Shown here: positions 21,690 to 30,437 of the stretch, one piece after another | How the letters are laid out: every line of letters starts with the position of its first letter | Position numbering within the stretch: position 1 is the stretch's first letter | NCBI GenBank assembly: GCA_000415965.1 | Contig: KE356560.1 | Location: forward strand, 1,118,103 to 1,182,102 | DNA length: 64,000 nucleotides | Direction of reading: 5' to 3' | Source of the DNA: Haloquadratum walsbyi J07HQW1 | Lineage (GTDB): Archaea; Halobacteriota; Halobacteria; Halobacteriales; Haloferacaceae | Notes under the pieces: model-generated | What the model saw: only the letters and a program-made list of their open reading frames with translations | What the model was told of the DNA's origin: nothing | Database searches by the model: none | Position numbers and translations under genes: made by a program

Positions 21690-22255
21690 GCACTAGATGG
21701 TTGCTCGAACGGAGCGTTGAGACAGTGTGTGTTGAAGACCTATCTGCTGTGCTTGACATGCACTGGTCAAGCGCGGTGAGCAAAAACGCACTCGTTCTGG
21801 AACCACGGATAGCCCGTCAAGCGAATCACGCTCACTCTTGACGACGCTGGAATCACTGTCCGTAAAATAAACGAGGAAGATTCAGGCAGTCAGTGCCCAG
21901 AATGTGGCTCTGAAAATGTGTAACGACGTGGTGACGAGTCACACTGCCACGATTGTGAGCGAGAGGCACATAGCGACGTGGCTGGAGCGTGGAACCGACT
22001 GCAATCATAGAAAGGACCGATGGCTCGGTCTGCTGCTCTCCGTGCTGGACGGCGTAAGGACGCATCCCACCATAGCGAAGATGACGGGAGCGTGCTAGGA
22101 GTGAAATAACTACGATTGGATACTCAACGGTCTTGAGGAGCGGTCACACTCGCTTGAGCAAATCAGGGTTCGTGAACCCACAAGTTCACACCTGGAGTAA
22201 TCAACTGGCAGGATTACCCACAGAGGAATCCCTCGAGTGAAGTCGTGGGAGGAAG
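21690..22255 (+). pseudogene. Decayed tnpB (IS891/IS1341 type) with right end
   Basis: Plus-strand fragments in shifted frames read TLDDAGITVRKINEEDSGSQ, then CPECGSENV, a stop, then CHDCEREAHSDVAGAWN and GPMARSAALRAGRRKDAS. These match the C-terminal zinc-ribbon region of one group of haloarchaeal TnpB proteins, with several stops. A GGAATCCCTCGAGTGAAGTC and CGTGGGAGGAAGTCAAT right end follows near 22226-22258. It is a different lineage from the intact tnpB at 4.2 kb. 22262-22626 contains further unreadable remnants. Confidence 0.7.
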
Positions 22256-22626
22256 TCAATCGTGTTTCACATGTCGGTTTGAACGGAAACCGAAACCGAG
22301 GAGCATTTTGAATGCAAAGCTGTACTCAAGCTCTTGATGTCCTCTCATGAGAGCTACCGAACCGAGGAGTGGGTCGCTTCGGATCCGAGGACACGCCTGT
22401 GAAAATCACGACTGTTGTGGATATTTTGGTGTCTATAACAGTCGTTGATAATATGACCACTGTTCCTATCCGAAACCACACTCAGACTGAGTTTACTTGG
22501 AACGCCCGGTGACGCGTTCCGCTTCGCAAACAAAAACTCTGCTTGCATGAAAGCAACGCGAAGGATTGTAGAGTAAAGTAGGGTAAGACCGAAGAGTGCA
22601 CACAAACTATGGGCTGGAGGCTGAAC

Positions 22627-22845
22627 TCACTGTCTCGTTTGTGTTCTATGGGCGGCATCCCACTCTTCGAAGATTCCATATTCTGTCATTGTCGTCATTC
22701 CAGCAATTGCTGCTCGAAGGCTAATCCCGATGAGTGGGACATCCGCGACAGTAATAATCACATCTGCCTGAATAACCGCACCCTCCCGGAGTAGCACATC
22801 AAGAAACTCAACAATCGCATGTGTCTCGTTTTTTGTTGGCTTCAT
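22627..22845 (-). CDS. gvpM: Gas vesicle protein GvpM
   Basis: A protein of 72 aa of the GvpA/J/M family and a minor component needed early in gas vesicle formation. It reads MKPTKNETHAIVEFLDVLLR, then GAVIQADVIITVADVPLIG, the amphipathic helix-strand pattern of this family, and ends with a short polar tail. ATG 22845 gives the standard start; an in-frame upstream codon at 22863 is less likely. It is the last gene of the gvpF-M operon. Confidence 0.93.
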   Translation of the reverse strand: MKPTKNETHAIVEFLDVLLREGAVIQADVIITVADVPLIGISLRAAIAGMTTMTEYGIFEEWDAAHRTQTRQ

Positions 22846-22907
22846 ATCCTTTGATTCGATCAAGTATCATCAGTGTGTTATACTATACTGTACCACATTG
22901 TACTGTA

Positions 22908-23912
22908 CTACCCGATATTCGGCGCAAACGTGTATGGGGGCCATGGACCGGTAAATGTTACACTGACACCATCACGCTCGACAAATTCGTCCAGTTGGTC
23001 ACCAAGTGCAGTCTCTGCATCCGCTGACACCCGAACAGCCACCCGTTCAATCAATTCTCCATTTTCGTCAGTGTCGGTGTCGCTGTTGTTGTCATCGTCG
23101 TCGTTATCTGTATTCTCCTGGTTTAACGCATCAGTGTCAGCATCACTGTCGTGTTCTCCGATATCACGATCGCTCAATCCGCCGACGTCAATATCTCTCC
23201 CACCTTGCTCAGTCATTTCGACCGCAAGTGGCTCAACACACGTTTGTAATGCCTCGATGAGTTCCTTTCGGCGTTCATTACGTAATGTAGCAAGTCGTCG
23301 CTTGTACTGTTTATTTAACAGAAATGCTGTCCCCTCGGTCGCAGTCACCTGTTGATTTTCTATCCGCTGTAATTCTTCATCAGTCTCAGCGACCATTGAT
23401 TCAAACTGACTTGCATCCCAGACGAGCCCAATCCGATATTCCCATGTTCCAGCGAGTGTCGTCAGCGCTGAGTCTATTTGATCATAATTATCATGTATCC
23501 ACGTTCGAACACCCTCATCGCCGCCTTCAAAAACCGTATTGAATCGGAGCGGAAGTGGCGTATCATATATTGATCCAGCGGCGTCAACAACTCGTTGATG
23601 ACTGAGGATCCGCCGCTGGACAGTGGCTAAGTTAGCTGCTTCATACGTATGTGTACATGAATGTACAACGGCACCGACACGACCAGTCGAATCAACGACG
23701 TTCCCATTTGCATTGACAATCGAAGGCGATGCTCCATCAATCCCGTCTGTTTGAATGTCACCGTCAGATGGTAACTCAGATATGTGTGAGTTTGTATCAA
23801 TCAAACAGTAAATATATCGCCCATCATCAACATCGGTTGATATTGTATCTGTCTGCGGTTCGTCATCCTCGTCGCGACTTTTATCGACGCCGGAAACTGA
23901 GTCATCAATCAT
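22908..23912 (-). CDS. gvpL: Gas vesicle protein GvpL (GvpF/L family)
   Basis: A protein of 334 aa of the GvpF/GvpL family, an accessory protein that binds several other Gvp proteins during assembly. RYIYCLIDTN opens the core and GPWPPYTFAPNIG closes it, as usual. It is longer than typical GvpL because of an acidic N-terminus (SRDEDDEPQTD) and an insert rich in Asp and Asn (NDDDDNNSDTDTDENG) near residue 275, another of the simple-repeat linkers of this window. The gene lies 62 bp before gvpM. Confidence 0.92.
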   Translation of the reverse strand: MIDDSVSGVDKSRDEDDEPQTDTISTDVDDGRYIYCLIDTNSHISELPSDGDIQTDGIDGASPSIVNANGNVVDSTGRVGAVVHSCTHTYEAANLATVQRRILSHQRVVDAAGSIYDTPLPLRFNTVFEGGDEGVRTWIHDNYDQIDSALTTLAGTWEYRIGLVWDASQFESMVAETDEELQRIENQQVTATEGTAFLLNKQYKRRLATLRNERRKELIEALQTCVEPLAVEMTEQGGRDIDVGGLSDRDIGEHDSDADTDALNQENTDNDDDDNNSDTDTDENGELIERVAVRVSADAETALGDQLDEFVERDGVSVTFTGPWPPYTFAPNIG

Positions 23913-24075
23913 TGGGATAGTTATTTCTGATTGCGTGTTGGCATTTGTCCAGCCGGTCTGATTGTTGGTTCTGTTGCTGGCAAAACAGTAAGATGCGTTC
24001 CTTGGAGACTCCCGCGCTCACAGTATCATATCTTATCATTCTGACTGGGCATTATTGTTATTGTTATTATAATTA

Positions 24076-24465
24076 TTATTGCTGCGATTGTGAGGATGTC
24101 TCTTCGGGCTGCATGGTATCAAATATTGACATGATATTACGCGACTCCACTGTTTCTGCGGTCTCATCGTTTTGCTGTGTGTATGGTTGTTTGATTGCGT
24201 CTTGAACCACATGATCAAGATCACGTTTGAACTCAGCTACATCATCATCAATCTTCTCCCGCTGTTTGAGTTGCTCAATTTCTGTTTCAAGTGCTTGCAG
24301 TTGTTGTCCCAGTCGCTCCACTTCAGCATCTGATAACTTTCCAGATTCCATTCGTCTCACCGCCTCTTGCTCGAGAGCCTCAATCAGCAATTCAACGACA
24401 CTCACAACAAGCGCAACAATGCCTCCACTGACATCGTTATCGTCATTATCCAGTGTGAGTTCCAT
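24076..24465 (-). CDS. gvpK: Gas vesicle protein GvpK
   Basis: A protein of 129 aa with the GvpK core [20 protein letters not shown] and [20 protein letters not shown], followed by a coiled-coil-like [17 protein letters not shown]. GvpK is required for gas vesicle formation in haloarchaea. Its ATG starts two bases after the gvpJ stop. A 163-bp gap with AT-rich short repeats separates it from gvpL. Confidence 0.93.
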   Translation of the reverse strand: MELTLDNDDNDVSGGIVALVVSVVELLIEALEQEAVRRMESGKLSDAEVERLGQQLQALETEIEQLKQREKIDDDVAEFKRDLDHVVQDAIKQPYTQQNDETAETVESRNIMSIFDTMQPEETSSQSQQ

Positions 24466-24467
24466 AG

Positions 24468-24932
24468 TTACTCACGCTCTGACTCTGATTCACCAGTGCC
24501 GTTGTTGTATTGATCGACTGAGGAATCTCTTCGGTTTTTATCTGGCACTGTTGTTGAACCAGTGTCATCAGTCTCAGCTGATGAGTTACTCGACTCTTCA
24601 ATACGCTCTGCATTCATCTCAGAGCCTGTTGTGGCACTCATCTTCACACCTGCATCCATATCCATATCCGCATCCGGATTATCTTCCAAATCGTCGTTTA
24701 TATTCGCAGCCTCCTCAACACGTTTCATGTCGGTACCCGTTGGAAATTCAAGTCCATACTTCGCAGCGGTCTCAAATGATGCAATTGCTGCTCGAAGCTC
24801 AATGCCAAGCAATTCGGTATCACCAACACTGACTGCAACATCTGCATTCACGACGACACCTTTATCAAGCAACATTTCAAGCATCTCAGCAAGGTCACCT
24901 TGCGAGCGTGTCGGCTTTGGGTCACTTACCAT
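24468..24932 (-). CDS. gvpJ: Gas vesicle protein GvpJ
   Basis: A protein of 154 aa of the GvpA/J/M family. [18 protein letters not shown] and [20 protein letters not shown] are diagnostic. The tail after residue 80 is much longer than I recall for Halobacterium GvpJ (about 114 aa in total) and is made of acidic low-complexity sequence including [12 protein letters not shown] 24932 is used, not the upstream codon at 24989, because it matches the family N-terminus; it overlaps the gvpI end by 11 bp. Confidence 0.93.
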   Translation of the reverse strand: MVSDPKPTRSQGDLAEMLEMLLDKGVVVNADVAVSVGDTELLGIELRAAIASFETAAKYGLEFPTGTDMKRVEEAANINDDLEDNPDADMDMDAGVKMSATTGSEMNAERIEESSNSSAETDDTGSTTVPDKNRRDSSVDQYNNGTGESESERE

Positions 24933-25275
24933 CGTTTGAATCACTCGATTGTTTACGCTGGTAGAACCGAAGTCCAAAGAGTCGCTCACTCGGAGGAATC
25001 TGTGAATACTGTGGTGCTGTGGGGACAGTCGAGTGGGCGTTTCGAACCGCGTTTTGTTCGTTTGTCTTCTGTTTTGGAACGGTTGAGTACACTGAGGGGT
25101 TTTTATTCATTGAATCATTATTACGATTCTGTGTCCTTTCAGATTGCTGTCGGTTTTCTTTTCGCCGTTCCGCGAGCTTTTCACGCTGTTGAAGCAGCTT
25201 TTGACGTGCCTTATTACGATTTCGCTCCGCCTTTTTTATCGCCTGTTTTGCCTTTTTATGATGTATGTCTGTCAT
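24922..25275 (-). CDS. gvpI: Gas vesicle protein GvpI
   Basis: A small basic protein of 117 aa with a Lys/Arg/Gln-rich helical N-terminus (KKAKQAIKKAERNRNKARQK) and a C-terminus ending PPSERLFGLRFYQRKQ. GvpI proteins of haloarchaea share this basic character, which stands out from the acidic proteome. Start ATG 25275, immediately after a run of membrane-neutral residues in the longer frame. It overlaps the start of gvpJ. Confidence 0.88.
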   Translation of the reverse strand: MTDIHHKKAKQAIKKAERNRNKARQKLLQQREKLAERRKENRQQSERTQNRNNDSMNKNPSVYSTVPKQKTNEQNAVRNAHSTVPTAPQYSQIPPSERLFGLRFYQRKQSSDSNDGK

Positions 25276-25398
25276 ATATTGTTCTCCAATCTCAAACCTC
25301 ACGTTAGTGTCACTATCATCTCTCTTTTATTCCGAACGTAATAATTACCTGGTTGCCGCGATACTCATTATCATTACTCCCACCGCAATCAAACTCTT

Positions 25399-26073
25399 TC
25401 ATGTGCGTATTTCTTGCAGATATACGGTAAGAATATGATTATTGATCTGAGTATTACCAATCTCATACCCACTTGGAATCGCAATCCGCTGTGTTATTTC
25501 ACTTGTGGTGACATCCTTGTTCTGCTGTGTGCTATTTTGTTTATTTGATTCGGCTCTCCCATCGGTCAATTCATCAGTAATCATAATAATAAGTTCGCCT
25601 CGGTCCGAATCAATCTGCAGATCAACCATTTCTGCGGTTACTCCCGGCAGATCCGCACTCACAGTTAATCCACCCTCTTGTGGGTGAACCTCAACATGGG
25701 GAGCACCTCGTATAGAACTATCTTGTACTTCGCTGTTATCGATTATCTCGGTCGAGATATCACCTATCTTCGGTTCTGTTTCTGCTGTTGCTCCCGTCTT
25801 CGCCTCCGTGTGTAACTCTGAATCAAATCCGATCCCAACACCAATCGAAATATCATAGTCATACTCAATCTTCACCCCTCCACGGATGAGTACTCCCTCT
25901 TGAGATCGATGACCGTTCTCATGCTGTTCAATCTCTGCGATTTCCTCGATGATTGTCTGGAATCGATTGAGTATTCCTTTGAGAGATCCCCGTGGCTCCT
26001 GCGTGCTGCTCAGAGGTTGGTTATTGTCTCGGTCGCTCGTGTGATTTTGATTCTTATCACCCGGCGGCGTCAC
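25399..26073 (-). CDS. gvpH: Gas vesicle protein GvpH (Hsp20-like)
   Basis: A protein of 224 aa with a C-terminal alpha-crystallin/Hsp20-like half: VHPQEGGLTVSADLPGVTAE and the late IAIPSGYEIGNTQINNHILTV strand segment. GvpH is thought to act as a chaperone on GvpA and related proteins. The middle carries an alternating tract (DYDISIGVGIGF). Its ATG overlaps the gvpG stop by four bases, a sign of coupled translation. Confidence 0.9.
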   Translation of the reverse strand: MTPPGDKNQNHTSDRDNNQPLSSTQEPRGSLKGILNRFQTIIEEIAEIEQHENGHRSQEGVLIRGGVKIEYDYDISIGVGIGFDSELHTEAKTGATAETEPKIGDISTEIIDNSEVQDSSIRGAPHVEVHPQEGGLTVSADLPGVTAEMVDLQIDSDRGELIIMITDELTDGRAESNKQNSTQQNKDVTTSEITQRIAIPSGYEIGNTQINNHILTVYLQEIRT

Positions 26074-26321
26074 TTCTTCACCTCAATTTTACTTCCCATC
26101 TGTGATTTAATCTCATCAGCTAATTTGAGCTGTAATTCGAGTTCCTGCTTCCGTTCGCGATACTCTTCCTCTGAGCGCTCACCAATCTCATATAGAAGCT
26201 GATTTTCTTTGAGCTCATCACGAATTCCATCAGTATCGTATAGCTCATCAAGTGCCATTGTCTGAAGAATATCGAGTAATGATAAGAATGGATTAATCAA
26301 TAGATCATCAACGAGTAACAT
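26070..26321 (-). CDS. gvpG: Gas vesicle protein GvpG
   Basis: A protein of 83 aa. It starts MLLVDDLLINPFLSLLD, the usual amphipathic GvpG N-terminus, followed by a charged helical EERSEEEYRERKQELELQL-like segment. It lies three bases after gvpF and overlaps gvpH by four. GvpG is an essential minor assembly protein in haloarchaea. Confidence 0.93.
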   Translation of the reverse strand: MLLVDDLLINPFLSLLDILQTMALDELYDTDGIRDELKENQLLYEIGERSEEEYRERKQELELQLKLADEIKSQMGSKIEVKK

Positions 26322-26324
26322 CCC

Positions 26325-26975
26325 TCAACGACCTCCTCTTCCTGTCTGCTGATCTGCGCCGATATGAATATCAACAAAATTGTACGGCGCCCATGGTCCG
26401 GTGTATTGAACTGTCACATCATCCCCATAGTCACTTTCAATTTCATCGATTGTATCATCGAATGTAGACCGTTCTGTGCGCTCAACGAGATATGATCGAT
26501 TCAAAATGAGTCGATCGCTGAAGAGATCATCCTCGGTCTCATTGATACTTACTGACGAGAGGCGGTCACTGAGATCTGCGCGGAGTGATGATTGATCGAC
26601 TGATTCGTCGCCTGTTGAAATGATCTTTACACCCAACTCAATTGTCCCATCAATATCGTTCAATGCACTTCGTAGTGCCCGGCGCGCTCCTCGGAGGACC
26701 CCTTTGAGCGTTCGTCCGTTTTTAAATGCCATTCCAAAGCTCATCGGGACAACCGTTCGACCATCATCATATTCGAGAATGCGCTGAAGCACATTATTAT
26801 GATTTGTAACAGCCTCATCAGTCCGCTCTGGGTCTGTGGTGTCGATATCAGAAACAACAGCTGATAATGAGCGATACTCGATTGTGTATATCTTATCCGC
26901 GCCGCCGACCCCGTCAGCAGTGAGTTCAATATCTTCCTGCTCGATAACGCCATATGTGTATAGATTATCACTCAT
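26325..26975 (-). CDS. gvpF: Gas vesicle protein GvpF
   Basis: A protein of 216 aa, normal GvpF length. NLYTYGVIEQEDIEL opens it, RTVVPMSFGMAFKNG and GVLRGARRALRSALNDI lie in the middle, and YTGPWAPYNFVDIHIG ends the conserved part. GvpF contacts GvpA and nucleates assembly. It is the first gene of the F-G-H-I-J-K-L-M operon. The upstream region contains TATTATATATCGGG-like AT-rich sequence near 27200 that could serve as promoter, but this is some 200 bp away. Confidence 0.95.
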   Translation of the reverse strand: MSDNLYTYGVIEQEDIELTADGVGGADKIYTIEYRSLSAVVSDIDTTDPERTDEAVTNHNNVLQRILEYDDGRTVVPMSFGMAFKNGRTLKGVLRGARRALRSALNDIDGTIELGVKIISTGDESVDQSSLRADLSDRLSSVSINETEDDLFSDRLILNRSYLVERTERSTFDDTIDEIESDYGDDVTVQYTGPWAPYNFVDIHIGADQQTGRGGR

Positions 26976-27803
26976 GTGTGACTGATAGTGTGATAGTCGC
27001 TATATCACTGCACTGCTAAATCGATTATCATAGTCTGCTGATAGTAGTTCTCATTATATCAAAGCTCACTGATAAGTGATGTGTGAGCCCTGGATTGCAT
27101 TCGATATCTGATAATTAATCAGCGATGATGTGGAGACGAGCACACGACTGACATCGTTTCCATTCGTCTATTTGAGAATCAAAACTATTACAAATATTAT
27201 ATATCGGGCTATATCGGACAACTGATTTGCAAATAAGCAAGGTAAGTTTCTCAGGGCTTTGATGCGACCTCAAGGCGGTTCACGAGACACCAGTGAGGTA
27301 GTTACGCTATTCGGACAGTTGAACGAGACAGTCGAACTGCACGATATTCACACCATGGAGGGATATCACCATTGCCGGTGACAATCTTGCTTTTGTCATC
27401 GTCGATGTCTCGGTGCTTTCGGTATGCTCTGAAGAGAAAGCATTCGTCTGAGAAGGGAGAGATGAAATGTAAATAGAGTGATTCTCACCGATCCTACAAT
27501 GGCGGTCGTTCCGTCCGAAACAACCGACTTATCCTCAAATATGGATGCTTGACAATGTTAAACTACATGAGCAGGAATACGAGCGACTCGGGTTTGGAGT
27601 CACTCACAGTCTCTCTGTTGGTCACATTGCCACAGATCGAAACCCAGCCGACTTGCATCTGTGGTGATTAACTCTCAAAGGATCTGCTTCGTTGCGCCTG
27701 CAGTTGTACCACTTTGGATACCTCCATACATCGGGAGCAGCAAATCATACGCTGGTTGGCAGTTACGTTCTGTCTATTGACATTTTTATCTGAGGACTAA
27801 CGT
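26976..27803. other. 828-bp gap splitting the gvp cluster, with an unidentified coding relic
   Basis: Between gvpF and parA no intact gene is seen. On the plus strand, short frames at 27261-27380 (MRPQGGSRDTSEVVTLFG) and 27541-27665 (MLDNVKLHEQEYERLGFG then SVGHIATDRNPADLHLW) have protein-like composition but are broken by stops. I cannot name the family; they may be remains of an inserted element or of a lost gvp accessory gene. Confidence 0.4.
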
Positions 27804-28631
27804 TTATGCTATTGTCGCGTCTGCGTCAGCCTCAGACAGCAAGTGTTCTGCAATCTTCTCGAAGCGTTCATCCATATCGGTCGTCTCAGTGTGTTCAAAT
27901 ACTGATACGCCATTTGCCCAGGCACGCTTGAGTGCAACTCGATTTCGAATCTCCCACAGGGGTAATGAATCAAACTCTGAGTCAAACCATGACCGAAGCC
28001 GATTTGCCTCGCCATCGACTTCGATTCGATTCAACACAACACCGAGCGGATCGATTCCAATGCCGTATCCTGCCTCAATCGTCTCAATATGATCAAGTAA
28101 AATATTAACTGCGTGTTGTGAGCTAGCCTCTGCGAGTGCGGGAATTAACACATTTCGGCAAGCCAGTAATACATTATCGGTAAGCATTCCGAGTGATGGC
28201 GGAGCATCGACAATAATGAAATCATAATTACCCACACTCGCAGTCGTATTTGTCTCATCACCACACCCTGTCAGTGATTCAAATAGCATCCATAACCGCT
28301 CTCGTCCGCGCATCGCCGTCTGGAGGTCTGCTTCGGCATTGAACATATCGATATGCGATGGAATTACATCAAATTCTTTATGTTCATAAATCAGGTCACC
28401 TATGCCGGTGGCATTACCGGTATTAATATTAATCAATGCATCATATAATGACCGTTCTTCTGCGGTATATTGCTCTTCGAGACCTAACCCAACCGTCCCA
28501 TTCCCTTGTGCATCAAGATCTACAAATAATACCTCGCATTCGGCCGCCGCGAGTGCGCCAGCAACGTTTATTGCGGTCGTTGTTTTTCCAACCCCACCCT
28601 TCTCATTTGCGACGGCAATTCGGAACGTCAT
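27804..28631 (-). CDS. ParA/MinD-family ATPase inside the gas vesicle cluster
   Basis: A protein of 275 aa with the deviant Walker A motif KGGVGKTT at residues 11-18 (signature Lys11 and Lys16), LFVDLDAQGNGTVGL (Walker A') and FIIVDAPPSLGMLT (Walker B). These ATPases form dynamic dimers that position plasmids, chromosomes or large protein bodies. ATG 28631 gives the normal start. It follows gvpO by 138 bp on the same strand and precedes the cluster gap. No parB partner is seen nearby, which makes a role in distributing gas vesicles or their precursors plausible; that is inference. Confidence 0.88.
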   Translation of the reverse strand: MTFRIAVANEKGGVGKTTTAINVAGALAAAECEVLFVDLDAQGNGTVGLGLEEQYTAEERSLYDALININTGNATGIGDLIYEHKEFDVIPSHIDMFNAEADLQTAMRGRERLWMLFESLTGCGDETNTTASVGNYDFIIVDAPPSLGMLTDNVLLACRNVLIPALAEASSQHAVNILLDHIETIEAGYGIGIDPLGVVLNRIEVDGEANRLRSWFDSEFDSLPLWEIRNRVALKRAWANGVSVFEHTETTDMDERFEKIAEHLLSEADADATIA

Positions 28632-28769
28632 TGATACCACCATTTTTGCTGATCGCTTATAATAGAAGTGACCAATGAGAGCACATATTGATCTTTGTGA
28701 TTCCCGTTGACAAGACGTATCAAAAATCCCGCTGCGAGCTAATCAACCGATGATCATTACATTCGGATA

Positions 28770-29336
28770 TTATAACTCTTCTTTCATATCACCGCGTTGA
28801 TACCGTTCAAGCAGTTCATATCCAGCCACGTCTCCTGTCGACGTAAGTTTGAGTTGATATCGACCAATAATATCTTGCGTATCTGGCACAGCACGCCGTT
28901 CAACGAGTTCGATTACCGTTCGCCATTCATTATTATCCTCTGCTTCAACCTTGATGACGCTTTTGAAGTCATGCTCGAATAATTCTTCAGCAGCCGCCTT
29001 TGCACATTCCTGTGCTTCGACAATTCCGATGGATTTGACGGTTTCAGTCTCATCGACTGTCTCATTCTGATCTTCAGATTTATTTTCCCCAGGCATCGAT
29101 TCAGTCTCCTTATCATGACCCCCATCAGTTCGGATCATCGCAGGTATACATCTTGATACAGACGTGGATGAAGATGTATCTTGATTATCGAAGCAAGCTT
29201 GTGTAGCTGGATTATCACCGTCATTATGATTACCGTCGGTGTCACTGCTGTTGTCCTCCGTATCACAGTCAACACGACGTTGCTGACTGTGTTCGCTCGC
29301 GTCTCGTCTGTGATTATATTCCATTTCGTGTGACAT
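28770..29336 (-). CDS. gvpO: Gas vesicle protein GvpO
   Basis: The C-terminal 90 residues are clear GvpO: AAAEELFEHDFKSVIKVEAE, then RRAVPDTQDIIGRYQL and GYELLERYQRGDMKEEL. The first 90 residues are a low-complexity acidic and Ser/Thr-rich extension, so the real start could be a later Met (for example in MPGENKSEDQ). GvpO is needed for gas vesicle formation in haloarchaea. It lies 24 bp after gvpN. Confidence 0.92.
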   Translation of the reverse strand: MSHEMEYNHRRDASEHSQQRRVDCDTEDNSSDTDGNHNDGDNPATQACFDNQDTSSSTSVSRCIPAMIRTDGGHDKETESMPGENKSEDQNETVDETETVKSIGIVEAQECAKAAAEELFEHDFKSVIKVEAEDNNEWRTVIELVERRAVPDTQDIIGRYQLKLTSTGDVAGYELLERYQRGDMKEEL

Positions 29337-29360
29337 TATTGGCGGCTCTGTTAGCGTGAT

Positions 29361-30437
29361 CTATGATAGGGTAATATCGGTATTCTCAACAACGGTCTCA
29401 ACTTCCGTTCGAAGTGCTTGCACTTCACTGTATTGAGCAACTTTTGATGCTAGTACGTCAACGAAGAGTTCAATGAGCGCTTGTCTATCCACCGTGTCGA
29501 CCGTACTTGCACCCTCTGCTACCATGATTGCCGCTCGCGTCCCAACATTAATTTGAAGCCGATTGCGTAGTTCTCTGATTATCTCAACAAGTTGTCTGGT
29601 TTCAATGCCGATATCACCGCTCGTCTGCGCATCGACAATTTCAACCTCAGTTTCAAAGTCATAAAAGTCCATATAGACACCGATAAGTCGATCCAACAGT
29701 GCATCCTGTGGTTCGTGCACGCCAGCGTACTCGACAGAGTTTGATGTTAATATTGCCCGAAATTCGGGATGAACATCGACATACCGCGACTCACCACGCT
29801 GTCCTGGAAGTTCTAAGACACCCTCCTCAAAGACGGATAATAAGACATTGTTTGCAACGGGCTTGGTTCGTGAAAATTCATTATATACAAGCGTTGCTCC
29901 TTCTTCGACAGCAAGTGTCAATGGATTATTGACCCACCGATCTTTCACGATTTCTTTACTCTTCAATACATTATGGATATATTGATCACGCTCTGAAATC
30001 CGCTCTTTTTCTGCGTACTCACCGACAAGGTCGCTTGTTGAGAGCTCTGTGTCACCGTTAATCCATACGACCGGTTGATCACGCTTCCGGGCAACGTGCA
30101 TCGCGAGCGCCGTTTTTCCACATCCGGTTGGACCAATCAAATGAACTGGACGGTCAACGGTAAGCCATCGTTCCATTCGCTGGCGAATATCATTCACTGC
30201 ATCGGTTTCAATGAATTCACGCTCTTTTGGGATGAACTCATCCTCAAGCTCACTAGTAGTGTCTGGGCTCGGGGACGCCTGTGGTTGGCTTGATCTTGAG
30301 TTAGTGGTTGAGCCACCGTCACTTTCTGCTCGCTTCAAACGCTCGAGAGACTTGTTTTCACGACGACGCTTCTTGTTTTCACGTGATGATCGAATCTGTG
30401 ATCCACGTACCTTTCGCTTGCGAGAGTCTTTTGTCAT
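29361..30437 (-). CDS. gvpN: Gas vesicle AAA ATPase GvpN
   Basis: A protein of 358 aa of the MoxR-like AAA group. Walker A GPTGCGKT is at 102-109, the Walker B-like segment is ATLVYNEFSRTKP, and ILTSNSVEYAGVHEPQDALLD holds sensor residues. GvpN helps gas vesicles enlarge. Unlike most of this proteome, the first 35 residues are strongly basic (KDSRKRKVRG, NKKRRRENK). The ATG overlaps the gvpC stop by four bases. Confidence 0.94.
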   Translation of the reverse strand: MTKDSRKRKVRGSQIRSSRENKKRRRENKSLERLKRAESDGGSTTNSRSSQPQASPSPDTTSELEDEFIPKEREFIETDAVNDIRQRMERWLTVDRPVHLIGPTGCGKTALAMHVARKRDQPVVWINGDTELSTSDLVGEYAEKERISERDQYIHNVLKSKEIVKDRWVNNPLTLAVEEGATLVYNEFSRTKPVANNVLLSVFEEGVLELPGQRGESRYVDVHPEFRAILTSNSVEYAGVHEPQDALLDRLIGVYMDFYDFETEVEIVDAQTSGDIGIETRQLVEIIRELRNRLQINVGTRAAIMVAEGASTVDTVDRQALIELFVDVLASKVAQYSEVQALRTEVETVVENTDITLS

